Positions 32,011 through 41,276 of a DNA stretch of 64,000 bases are shown piece by piece. Where the stretch lies: contig NZ_FNPC01000004.1 of NCBI RefSeq assembly GCF_900107205.1, forward strand, positions 124,001 through 188,000. Reading direction: 5' to 3'. The position numbers and the translations under genes were made by a program. Origin of the DNA: Halopenitus persicus. Its GTDB lineage: Archaea > Halobacteriota > Halobacteria > Halobacteriales > Haloferacaceae. A model generated the notes under the pieces. That model searched no databases and was not told where the DNA came from. It worked only from the letters and a program-made list of their open reading frames with translations. Each line of letters opens with the position of its first letter. The first letter of the stretch is position 1.

Positions 32011-33435
32011 ATGAGTTCAGAAGACCTGCAAGACACCGACACCGAGGCCCGCTTCGAGTTCAAGAAGGAACAGAAGTCGGCCTTCCAGGCGGAGAAGGGG
32101 CTCACCGAGGAGACCATCCGCCTCATCTCGGAGGACAAGGACGAACCGGAGTGGATGCTCCAGCGGCGCCTTCGCGCGCTCGAGCAGTTCCACGAGATGC
32201 CGATGCCGACCGACTGGCCCGGACAGCCGGACCTCTCGGAGGTCGACGTCGACGAGATCATTCCGTACATCCGGCCGGACGTGGACGTCCGCGCCGGCGT
32301 GGACGACTGGACGGAGCTGCCCGACGACATCAAGGACACCTTCGACAAGCTCGGCATCCCGGAGGCGGAGAAGAACGCCCTCTCGGGCGTCGGCGCCCAG
32401 TACGAGTCCGAGGTCGTCTACCAGAACATGCGCGACCGGTGGGAGGAGAAGGGCGTCATCTTCTGTAACATGGACGAGGCGGTCCAGGAACACGAGGAGA
32501 TCGTCCGCGAGCACTTCATGACGAAGTGCGTCCCGCCGTCGGACAACAAGTTCGCCGCGCTACACGGGGCGATCTGGTCGGGCGGGTCGTTCGTCTACGT
32601 TCCCGAGGACACGACCGTCGATATGCCCGTTCAGGCGTACTTCCGGATGAACTCCGAGGGGATGGGCCAGTTCGAGCACACGCTCATCATCGCCGAGGAG
32701 AACTCCGAGGTCCACTACATCGAGGGCTGCTCGGCGCCGAAGTACTCGGCGTTCAACCTCCACTCGGGCGGCGTCGAGGTGTTCGTCGGCGAGGACGCCC
32801 ACGTCCAGTACTCGACCGTGCAGAACTGGTCGAAGAACACCTACAACCTGAACACCAAACGCGCCATCGTCGAGGAGAACGGCCGGATGGAATGGATCTC
32901 CGGCTCGATGGGGTCGAAGGCGACGATGCTGTACCCGTCGACGATCCTGAAGGGTCGCGGCGCCTCCGACAACCACATCACGATCGCCTTCGCGGGCGAG
33001 GGCCAGGACATCGACACCGGCGCGAAGGTCTATCACAACGCGCCCGAGACCAAATCCACGATCGAGTCCAAGTCGATCTCCAAGGACGGCGGCCGGACGA
33101 ACTACCGCGGGCTCGTCCACATCGCCGACGGTGCCGAGGGCTCCTCGACGGCCGTCGAGTGTGACGCGTTGATGTTCGACAACGAGTCCACCTCCGACAC
33201 GATGCCGTACATGGAGATCAACGAATCGACCGTCGACGTCGCCCACGAGGCGACCGTCGGGAAGATCGGCGACGAGGACATCTTCTACCTCCAGTCGCGC
33301 GGTCTCGACGACGACGACGCCAAGCAGATGATCGTCTCGGGCTTCATCGAGCCGATCACGGAGGAGCTGCCCATCGAGTACGCCGTCGAGTTGAACCGGC
33401 TGGTGGAACTCGAGATGGAGGGTTCACTCGGATAA
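32011..33435 (+). CDS. sufB: Fe-S cluster assembly scaffold SufB
   Basis: 474 residues. Family blocks: 'LTEETIRLISEDKDEPEWML', 'GVIFCNMDEAVQEHEEIVRE', 'LHGAIWSGGSFVYVPEDTTV', 'EHTLIIAEENSEVHYIEGCS' and 'TKRAIVEENGRMEWISGSMG', with beta-helix core and C-terminal 'PYMEINESTVDVAHEATVGK' then 'RGLDDDDAKQMIVSGFI'. The SufB-typical cysteine region 'CSAPKYSAFNLHSGGVEVF' is present. SufB carries the nascent [4Fe-4S] cluster with SufC and SufD. The stop is one base before the sufD ATG. Confidence 0.97.
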   Translation: MSSEDLQDTDTEARFEFKKEQKSAFQAEKGLTEETIRLISEDKDEPEWMLQRRLRALEQFHEMPMPTDWPGQPDLSEVDVDEIIPYIRPDVDVRAGVDDWTELPDDIKDTFDKLGIPEAEKNALSGVGAQYESEVVYQNMRDRWEEKGVIFCNMDEAVQEHEEIVREHFMTKCVPPSDNKFAALHGAIWSGGSFVYVPEDTTVDMPVQAYFRMNSEGMGQFEHTLIIAEENSEVHYIEGCSAPKYSAFNLHSGGVEVFVGEDAHVQYSTVQNWSKNTYNLNTKRAIVEENGRMEWISGSMGSKATMLYPSTILKGRGASDNHITIAFAGEGQDIDTGAKVYHNAPETKSTIESKSISKDGGRTNYRGLVHIADGAEGSSTAVECDALMFDNESTSDTMPYMEINESTVDVAHEATVGKIGDEDIFYLQSRGLDDDDAKQMIVSGFIEPITEELPIEYAVELNRLVELEMEGSLG

Positions 33436-33436
33436 C

Positions 33437-34666
33437 ATGAGCACGCAGGTACTCGACAGCCTCTCGGAGGACACGGTCAGACGCATCGCCGAGGAACGTG
33501 ACGAGCCCGACTGGCTCCTCGAAACGCGGCTGCAAGCGCTTGCGGCGCTCGAGTCGCTCGACCTGCCGGACGTCATCCAGACGCCCGGCCGCCGCTGGAC
33601 GAACCTGGAGGCGCTCGATTTCGAATCGCTGGTGGACCCGCTCACCCAGTCCGACGTCACCGAGCGTGAGGGTGCCGAGGACGTCGTCGTCCTCCCCTTC
33701 ACCGAGGCGTTCGCGGAGTACGGCGACGTCATCGAGGAGAACTTCGGGTCCGTCCTGGATCCCCAGGAGAACTACCTCACCGCGCTCTCGGTCGCGCTGT
33801 TCACGACCGGCACGTTCGTCTACGTCCCCGCCGGCGTCGACGCCGAGGACGTGACGATCCGCGCGGAGATGAACTCCCGGTCGCTGTTCAGCCAGACGCT
33901 CGTCGTCACCGAGGAGTCCTCGTCGGTCACGATCCTCGAGGGGATCGAGTCCGGCACGGACGCGACGGCGGACGCGAGTCCGGCCGACGCCGACCGGTAC
34001 TTCTCGAACCTGGTCGAGGTCGTCGCCGGCGAGAACGCCTACGTCCAGTACGGCTCGCTGCAGAACCTGGCGGCGGACACCTACACGTACACGCTCAAGC
34101 GCGGCGCGACGGACACCTACTCGACGATCAACTGGATCGAGGGGAACCTCGGGTCCGCGCTCACCCGGTCGGACGTCGAGACGGAACTCGACGGCGACGG
34201 GTCGGAGACGCAGATCGTCGGCGCCTTCTTCGGGCACGGCGACCAGCATCTCGACCTCAACGCGCGCGTCTGGCACAACGCCGAGAACACGACCGCCGAC
34301 CTCGTCACGCGCGGCGTGCTCGACGATGAGGCCCGGTCGGTCTACGAGGGCGTCCAGGACGTCGGCCGCGACGCCTGGAACACCTCCTCCTACCAGCGGG
34401 AGAACACGCTGATGCTCTCGGACGACGCCGAGGCGGACGCGTCCCCGAAGCTCATCATCCACAACCACGACACCGAGGCCTCCCACTCGGCGACCGTGGG
34501 ACAGGTCGACGCCGAGGAGCTGTTCTATATGGAGAGCCGCTCCGTCGACCCCGAGACCGCGCGGAACATGCTCGTCGAGGGCTTCTTCGTGCCGGTCCTC
34601 GAGGAGATCCGCGTCGACGAGTTCCGCGATGACCTCGAGGAGCTCGTGCAGGCGCGGCTGCGGTAG
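33437..34666 (+). CDS. sufD: Fe-S cluster assembly protein SufD
   Basis: 409 residues, homologous to SufB but more diverged. Blocks: 'TTGTFVYVPAGVDAEDVTIR', 'LFSQTLVVTEESSSVTILEG', 'INWIEGNLGSALTRSDVETE', 'AFFGHGDQHLDLNARVWHNA', then 'HNHDTEASHSATVGQVDAEE' and 'SRSVDPETARNMLVEGFF'. It pairs with SufB to form the scaffold, with the histidine in 'IIHNHDTEASHSATVG' being typical. Third gene of the operon, one base after sufB. Confidence 0.96.
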   Translation: MSTQVLDSLSEDTVRRIAEERDEPDWLLETRLQALAALESLDLPDVIQTPGRRWTNLEALDFESLVDPLTQSDVTEREGAEDVVVLPFTEAFAEYGDVIEENFGSVLDPQENYLTALSVALFTTGTFVYVPAGVDAEDVTIRAEMNSRSLFSQTLVVTEESSSVTILEGIESGTDATADASPADADRYFSNLVEVVAGENAYVQYGSLQNLAADTYTYTLKRGATDTYSTINWIEGNLGSALTRSDVETELDGDGSETQIVGAFFGHGDQHLDLNARVWHNAENTTADLVTRGVLDDEARSVYEGVQDVGRDAWNTSSYQRENTLMLSDDAEADASPKLIIHNHDTEASHSATVGQVDAEELFYMESRSVDPETARNMLVEGFFVPVLEEIRVDEFRDDLEELVQARLR

Positions 34667-34760
34667 TCGCCGTTCGGCCCCGGGAGTCGCGGTGCGATCC
34701 CGGTGAGCGCCGTCCGGCCGGAACGCTTCCGGACGCCGGAACGCCCCGGTTCGAGGGGAA

Positions 34761-34770
34761 CTTCTTAAGT
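34761..34770 (+). promoter_or_regulatory. TATA box between sufD and the ferritin-like gene
   Basis: 'cttcttaagt' at 34761-34770 would start transcription near 34791. A GTG at 34790 would give a leaderless 12-residue longer protein; the ATG at 34826 gives a leadered one. It shows that the ferritin-like gene has its own promoter, separate from suf. Confidence 0.5.
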
Positions 34771-34825
34771 CGGTCACCGCCCGAGAGACGTGTATGCGAC
34801 CGGTATCGCCGATCGGGGGTGTTCG

Positions 34826-35311
34826 ATGAGCGTCGGAAGCCGGATCACCTCCGACGACCAACTCGCACGCCTCCTCCAGATCGGGATCGTTCTCGAGGAG
34901 GTCGTCGAAGCACGCGCGTACCACCACTACTCCAGCCTGGACGCGGATCTCGACGCGGAGGTCGAGGACCTGCTGGAACACGCCGCCGAGGAGTCGGCCG
35001 ACCACCGTCGCCGGCTCGAGGACCTCATCGAGGACCTCGACGTCGAGAGCGTTCCCTTCGACGAGATCGAGGGTTTGGTCGAGGCCCGCTACGGGCGGAC
35101 CCAGCCCGAGGACTTCGACGGCGTGCTCTACGACGCGCTTTGTAACGAGGAGACGGCCTACAAGTTCTACGACGACCTCATCGAGGCGATCGAGTCCTCG
35201 GACGTCGAGTTCTCGGTCGACCGCGAGGAGCTGATCGCGACGCTGTCGGCGATCCGCGAGGAGGAGGCCGAGGGCGTCGAGGAGGTCACGGCGATCATGG
35301 AGAAACGATGA
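34826..35311 (+). CDS. Ferritin-like (rubrerythrin-type) protein next to the suf operon
   Basis: 161 residues, four-helix-bundle pattern with Glu/His pairs: 'IGIVLEEVVEARAYHHYSSL', 'LLEHAAEESADHRRRLEDLI' and 'LCNEETAYKFYDDLIEAI' provide E-x6-Y and E-x2-H type carboxylate ligands of a di-iron centre. No rubredoxin domain is present. ATG 34826 ('MSVGSRITSDDQLARLLQIG') is preferred; GTG 34790 is an alternative. It is 58 bases upstream of the DtxR-type regulator gene, same strand. Likely role is iron storage or peroxide protection, inferred from family and neighbours. Confidence 0.85.
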   Translation: MSVGSRITSDDQLARLLQIGIVLEEVVEARAYHHYSSLDADLDAEVEDLLEHAAEESADHRRRLEDLIEDLDVESVPFDEIEGLVEARYGRTQPEDFDGVLYDALCNEETAYKFYDDLIEAIESSDVEFSVDREELIATLSAIREEEAEGVEEVTAIMEKR

Positions 35312-35358
35312 GGGAGACGAGAGACCACACCGACGACCGACCGAGCGCAACCACCCAG

Positions 35359-35367
35359 GGGAGGCAG
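35359..35367 (+). promoter_or_regulatory. Shine-Dalgarno sequence deciding the GTG start of the DtxR-type gene
   Basis: 'gggaggcag' at 35360-35368 lies just before GTG 35370 and is a good match to the anti-SD; it argues for this start and for translation as the second gene after the ferritin-like gene. Confidence 0.55.
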
Positions 35368-35369
35368 CC

Positions 35370-35801
35370 GTGAACACCGCCGACCAGTATCTGAAGACGA
35401 TCTACCTGATCCAGAACCAGGAGGACGGACCGGCCTCGACGGGATCGATCGCGGACGCGCTCGACGTGAGCCCCGCCAGCGCGAACGAGATGATCGGCAA
35501 GCTCGAGGAGCGCGGCCTGGCCGACCACGAGAAGTACAAGGGCGTCAAGCTCTCCGAGGAGGGGATCGTCCGCGCCAGGGACGCGCTCCAGACCTACTGT
35601 ATCATCGAGCGCTTCCTCGCGAACGTGCTCGGGGTCGAGGAGTTCCGCGCCGAGGCGCGCCAGCTCGAGGCCGTGATCGACGACACCGTCGCCGACCGGC
35701 TCGACACGATCATCGACCGGGAGCCCGAGTGCCCCGACTGCTTCGACGCCGAGGCCGACGCCTGCGCCTGTCTGGAGGCGGCCTTCGAGGGCGCGGACTG
35801 A
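35370..35801 (+). CDS. Short DtxR/SirR-type metal-dependent transcriptional regulator with C-terminal cysteine cluster
   Basis: 143 residues. N-terminal winged helix 'NTADQYLKTIYLIQNQED' to about 64 ('VSPASANEMIGKLEERGLAD' is the recognition region), followed by the dimerisation domain, and no SH3-like C-terminal domain. The usual metal-site HxxE/H residues are not conserved ('EARQLEAVIDD'). Instead, cysteines C121, C124, C132 and C134 in 'ECPDCFDAEADACACLEAAF' form a tight cluster. It could sense iron, zinc or an Fe-S cluster. GTG start with a good ribosome site. The suf operon, ferritin-like gene and this regulator are adjacent. Confidence 0.88.
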   Translation: MNTADQYLKTIYLIQNQEDGPASTGSIADALDVSPASANEMIGKLEERGLADHEKYKGVKLSEEGIVRARDALQTYCIIERFLANVLGVEEFRAEARQLEAVIDDTVADRLDTIIDREPECPDCFDAEADACACLEAAFEGAD

Positions 35802-35902
35802 GGCGACCGGCCGCGATCCGGATCGCCGGCGGCGGATGTGTACCGTCCGCCATCGCTCGAAACGAAATACTCACAAGGGGCACGTCCCTCGATACGAACT
35901 GC

Positions 35903-36005
35903 AGTCCCGTGGTGTAGCTGGCCAATCATATGGGCCTTTGGACGCCTACTGTTCAACAGGGGCGGGAGACAGCCCATGACGGCGGTTCGAATCCGCCCGG
36001 GACTA
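35903..36005 (+). tRNA. tRNA-Gln (anticodon UUG) with intron
   Basis: Acceptor stem AGTCCCG (35903-35909) pairs with CGGGACT (35998-36004); discriminator A at 36005; T-arm GGCGG-TTCGAAT-CCGCC (35981-35997). The anticodon stem TGGGC (35931-35935) pairs with GCCCA (35972-35976), and the loop reads CTTTGG at 35936-35941, so the anticodon is TTG at 35938-35940. An intron of about 29 bases follows position 37 (about 35942-35970), the canonical archaeal site, and it can form its own hairpin. CCA is not encoded. The same tRNA carries an intron in Haloferax volcanii, which supports the call. Confidence 0.92.
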
Positions 36006-36007
36006 CT
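35993..36007 (+). repeat. attL-like site, 3' end of tRNA-Gln
   Basis: 'ccgcccgggactact' covers the 3' T-stem, the acceptor and two flanking bases. The same sequence recurs at 37956-37970. Tyrosine recombinases commonly use tRNA 3' ends of this kind. Confidence 0.65.
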
Positions 36008-36163
36008 TACTCGGAGTTCATAATCTTCGGCGCTCATCGTCCGTGATCAGTGATTCGATCGTCACGGTACGACTGCCACGCTGGTGTTCTTGTTTGGTTC
36101 CGGAGCCCAGTCGTCCGCCACAGCCGATCAGAGCCGAACGGGCGAAACGCTGACCCTCGAAGC

Positions 36164-36172
36164 AATTTTATG
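36164..36172 (+). promoter_or_regulatory. TATA box of the cassette genes
   Basis: 'aattttatg' centred near 36168 lies 27 bases before GTG 36195, which fits a leaderless start for the nuclease-like gene and a bicistronic transcript. Confidence 0.55.
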
Positions 36173-36194
36173 AGCTGTCTGAGTTGGCTGGGGC

Positions 36195-37271
36195 GTGAGC
36201 ATAGACATAGAACCGAGTGACTGGGCGAGCCTGGATCCGTGGTGGTCGACGCTCGAACGATCCCGGTCGGCTGCTCACACTCCCGCCTCGGTACGGCTCT
36301 TCGATCCGGAACGTCTCACACGACGCTGGGACGAGATCGATTCGTGGTGGCGAGCCCATCTGGAATCGGCAACCGTCGCGGACGGTTCCACCTCGGTGCG
36401 GGCGCTCCGGAGGCAGCAGCTCACCGACGTCTGGGATGAACTCGGTCCCTGGTGGGACGAGTACGCCGAGACCGGATACGAGACGGCCGTGCGGATCGCC
36501 GACCTGCTCGAGCAGTCAAACGACGACTGGGAGGACTCGGACGCTCCGTTCGACGCGGATCCGCTAGCTGCAGATCTGACCGGAAGGAGCGTCTCTCGGG
36601 GACCACTCCGTCCGGACGGCGAGGTTGCGTGGTCGCGGTGGCTGGCGCAGTTGCTGCGTCCGTCCGCGGCGCTCGTACCCGAGCTGTTCGACGTGACGGC
36701 TTCTCAAGCACCGAGCGAGGTCGTCCGCGAGGATCAGCTCTCGAAGGAGGAGGGGACGTTTCGTCGTCCGGATCTCCTGGTCTTCTATGCTGACCGCGGA
36801 ATTTCGATCGAGGTAAAACTCGGCGACGAGAACTATCAAAAGACGTCCGAGACGGCGGCACTCGTTGAACGTCAGTACGGCGACCGCCACTGGAGACACG
36901 CACTTCTCCTTCCGAGCCGCAAAAAGGAGCGCCTGGCCTCCATCGTCGATCCGCCCCTGGACCACGGAGCCGGGGACCGGCCCACGGTAGAGTGGGACGA
37001 TCCTGGCCCCATCGACGTGCTATACTGGCGCGATGTGACCGCGGCGATCAGAGCCCTTCTGCGTCGAGGTGACGTCGTCGACGAGCACTGGGCGGCCAAC
37101 GCGTACCTGTTCTGCGCGGTCGCCGAGCAACGGCTTGTGGGCTTCCAGCCGCAGCCGGCGATTGAGCGCTTGGCAGCCCCTGGAAACGTCGTCGACACGA
37201 TTCAGCCGATCGCGTTCGCCGACGTACTTGAGGAACAATTAACATATTTCCGCGAGGTGGTGAACCTATGA
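36195..37271 (+). CDS. Cassette gene 1: triple WW-repeat domain fused to a PD-(D/E)XK-like nuclease core
   Basis: 358 residues from GTG. The N-terminal 100 residues contain three copies of a W-x-x-(L/I)-x-x-W-W unit ('SDWASLDPWWSTL', 'TRRWDEIDSWWRAHL', 'LTDVWDELGPWWDEY') spaced exactly 35 residues apart (W10, W45, W80). A charged linker leads to 'RRPDLLVFYADRGISIEVKL' where P192-D193 and E206-x-K208 match the D...ExK core of PD-(D/E)XK nucleases, followed by 'DENYQKTSETAALVE'. The C-terminal third ('VLYWRDVTAAIRALLRRGD') is unassigned. Such combinations occur in restriction and defence proteins; the target is unknown. The four-base ATGA overlap couples it to gene 2. Confidence 0.6.
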   Translation: MSIDIEPSDWASLDPWWSTLERSRSAAHTPASVRLFDPERLTRRWDEIDSWWRAHLESATVADGSTSVRALRRQQLTDVWDELGPWWDEYAETGYETAVRIADLLEQSNDDWEDSDAPFDADPLAADLTGRSVSRGPLRPDGEVAWSRWLAQLLRPSAALVPELFDVTASQAPSEVVREDQLSKEEGTFRRPDLLVFYADRGISIEVKLGDENYQKTSETAALVERQYGDRHWRHALLLPSRKKERLASIVDPPLDHGAGDRPTVEWDDPGPIDVLYWRDVTAAIRALLRRGDVVDEHWAANAYLFCAVAEQRLVGFQPQPAIERLAAPGNVVDTIQPIAFADVLEEQLTYFREVVNL

Positions 37272-37867
37272 CCGACGAGTTTCTGACCGGAGGCCTCCGG
37301 AATGATCGGTATCTGAAGGCCCTCCGTCTGCCTGACCAGTTCGAAGAGGACATATTCGCCAAGTTGAGGAATGTCGGTCGTCAGATCATTGATCAACACC
37401 CCGATCTGTTTGAGCCCAATCCGGATGGCGACGACAACTACCGGCGGTCATCCAGTCATACTCTGGCGTTCGCACGAACTGAATATCCGATGACCGGCGA
37501 GAAAGCCCCCAATAGCGGAGACACACGGATACTCAATGTTCACCTGTACTGGGTGTCACCTGCCGAATACGATAGGACGGACATCGACGGGGCGCTCCGC
37601 GCGTTCGGATATAAGATCAAAAACTGCCCGGAAGACGTGGACGATCGAATTGCGAGCAAGACGCGTAGTTGGCAGCCCGACTCGGAGGATGTGAGCCGCC
37701 GCATCGCGGAACAAACTCGTGACTGGCCACTGCGGGCTACGGAGAACGCGTTCGGGGGCAGCACCGACTTCTACAGGCACGTCAGCTCTGCAGAAGAGAT
37801 CGACCAAACGGCGGAAGTTCTTGCTGCACATTTCGCAGAGTTCGGTGACCGGTATGTGATCAGCTGA
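37268..37867 (+). CDS. Cassette gene 2: protein of unknown function
   Basis: 199 residues. I do not recognise a family. Visible are 'RNDRYLKALRLPDQFEEDIF', a Gly/Asn/Asp-rich middle ('FEPNPDGDDNYRRSS'), 'NVHLYWVSPAEYDRTD', and a C-terminal 'EIDQTAEVLAAHFAEFGDRY'. There is no signal peptide or membrane segment. Codons such as AAT, TTG, ATA and GAA are more frequent than in the surrounding genes, pointing to recent acquisition. Its ATG overlaps the stop of gene 1, so the two products probably act together. Confidence 0.6.
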   Translation: MTDEFLTGGLRNDRYLKALRLPDQFEEDIFAKLRNVGRQIIDQHPDLFEPNPDGDDNYRRSSSHTLAFARTEYPMTGEKAPNSGDTRILNVHLYWVSPAEYDRTDIDGALRAFGYKIKNCPEDVDDRIASKTRSWQPDSEDVSRRIAEQTRDWPLRATENAFGGSTDFYRHVSSAEEIDQTAEVLAAHFAEFGDRYVIS

Positions 37868-38089
37868 GAGGAAGCATTTGACCAAAATAACTGGCCAGTT
37901 GCTAGCTCTATAAAACTTCTCTAGCTATTAAGATTCAAAATCCGGAATTTCACCCCCGCCCGGGACTACTGTTCACGAAACTGGGCCGGCGATCGACATA
38001 CTGATTTCCGGACTCCGCGCCGATGTCACGATCGATGAAGCCGGAACGCCGAACCGAACGAACTCCCCCACCGAATTCCCGCGACCGCC
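37868..38089. other. AT-rich spacer and element boundary, no gene
   Basis: 37868-37955 is strongly AT-rich with a repeated 'ctagct' around 'ctctataaaacttc', and contains no reading frame of interest. The tRNA-like repeat lies at 37956-37970, after which GC content rises again towards acs. The last part reads as the 3' flank of acs. Confidence 0.5.
37956..37970 (+). repeat. attR-like copy of the tRNA-Gln 3' end
   Basis: 'ccgcccgggactact' matches 35993-36007 exactly. No tRNA stems surround it (upstream DNA is AT-rich and unrelated), so it is not a second tRNA gene. Confidence 0.65.
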
Positions 38090-40090
<2,001 letters not shown>

Positions 40091-40212
40091 ACGTGTCGAT
40101 GATTCGCATCGTCCGCTATAAACGTGTGGTACTTCAGCTCGTGGCTCCGGTTGGCATATACGAAAATCGTTTATGCATCCGGATCGAACCGGCGTCGTTT
40201 CGGCGGCGCTTT

Positions 40213-40860
40213 TCAGCCGAAGTTCTCGACCTTCGCGCCGTCGATCCCCGATCCGGCCGCCTCGAGGGCGGCCTCGACGTCCTCGATGAACGAGGCGAAT
40301 CCGTACACGAATACCTGTTCCTCGGGAGCGCCGGTGGCGACGTCGCTCACCGCGTCGGCGAGGTCGGCGGTTCCGTCCTCGAGGAGCCGCACCGTCGCGC
40401 CGCGGTCCTCGAGATCGGCGAGCCGCTCCCGGTGTGCGGGCGCGTCGTCCCGATAGACGATCGCCGCCTCGTTGCCGTCCGCGAGCGCGCGCTCGCCGAT
40501 CCCGACGGCCGGACCGATGCCGGGACCGCCGGCGAGCACCACGACGCGACGTTCGCCCTCGTAGTGGTCGCTCCCGAAGGGGCCGCTCATCTCGAGCTCG
40601 TCGCCGGGCTCGAGCGAGGCGAGGTACGCGGAGAACGGTCCGCCCTCCTCGTGGTCGATCTCGATCGTCGTCTCGAAGGTCCCCTCGACGTCCGGCGAGG
40701 AGAGCGTGTAGAACCGCGAGTACTCCTCGCCGTCGACGGTTCCGGTGAGCTTGATGAACTGGCCGGGCTCCGCCTCGAACCCGTCGGGCGATTCGAACTC
40801 GACCGCGATCGTGTCCGTGCCGACCTCGTCGATCGACGCGATGACTACGGCTGCGTCCAT
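40213..40860 (-). CDS. FAD-dependent oxidoreductase of the ferredoxin-NADP reductase family
   Basis: 215 residues from ATG 40860 ('MDAAVVIASIDEVGTDTIAV'). The FAD-binding motif is 'EEYSRFYTLSSPD' (RxYS/T-type), the NAD(P) motif 'LAGGPGIGPAVGIG', and 'EEQVFVYGFASFIEDVEAAL' is the C-terminal half. No 2Fe-2S or other redox domain is fused. It transfers electrons between NAD(P)H and an unknown carrier. It lies next to acs and opposite korA, suggesting but not proving a role in ferredoxin recycling. Confidence 0.88.
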   Translation of the reverse strand: MDAAVVIASIDEVGTDTIAVEFESPDGFEAEPGQFIKLTGTVDGEEYSRFYTLSSPDVEGTFETTIEIDHEEGGPFSAYLASLEPGDELEMSGPFGSDHYEGERRVVVLAGGPGIGPAVGIGERALADGNEAAIVYRDDAPAHRERLADLEDRGATVRLLEDGTADLADAVSDVATGAPEEQVFVYGFASFIEDVEAALEAAGSGIDGAKVENFG

Positions 40861-41276
40861 ACGTCCGGTTGCGCGTTGAGACACAAACCAGTTCCCGTCC
40901 CGGTCGACGCTGCGGGAACCGATGACGGTCGGAACGGAGGCGTGGCTCGACTGCGGAACCGACTTCGACCACGGGACTGGCCGCAGCCCGAGGAATCGGC
41001 GTTGACAACGGGCCCGACGTTGACAACGGGCCTGACGTCGACCACGGCCACGGAACCGTCGACGCGTCCGACGGTTCGACAGTCGTCGAACCCATCGGGT
41101 CGAAAAACTCGCCGATCCGATAGCTTCGGTTGACGTTTGGATATAAATGAGCCTAAAAATGGGTGTAAAATATTCGTTTGTATGTTTATTAGTTATTCTG
41201 TGGTCGTTCGTACACCTTCACGCCGGGTCGCCTTTCAGAAGCCTTTTGATTGGTGCAAGAGAAGGACCGAACTAGT
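40861..41276. other. Divergent spacer between the FNR-like gene and korA
   Basis: A two-copy 18-bp repeat 'gttgacaacgggcccgac' (about 41001-41036) occurs in the GC-rich part. From about 41130 the DNA turns AT-rich, with a TATA-like 'ggatataaat' (41139-41148) and a second 'ccttttgat' (41242-41250). The latter is about 30 bases before ATG 41277 and would give a short leader; the former would give a leader of about 110 bases. No gene is seen. Confidence 0.6.

Larger units (their letters stand above)
35993..37970. mobile_element. Putative integrated element in tRNA-Gln, lacking an integrase
   Basis: Bounded by a 15-base exact direct repeat: the tRNA 3' end (35993-36007) and 37956-37970. The interior, about 1.95 kb, holds two coupled genes with more A/T and rarer codons (ATA, AAT, TTG) than the surroundings, plus AT-rich flanks (36006-36194, 37868-37955). 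No tyrosine recombinase or other mobility gene lies inside. It could be a small island mobilised in trans, or a decayed one. See findings. Confidence 0.6.

Noticed and set aside
33356-35377. A 673-codon minus-strand open frame over sufD and the ferritin-like gene
   Set aside because: Shadow of sufBD; no domain and no promoter or start context.
37956-37970. A second tRNA-Gln or tRNA fragment gene
   Set aside because: Only the 3' 15 bases match; no acceptor, D or anticodon stem surrounds it, so it reads as an att-like copy.
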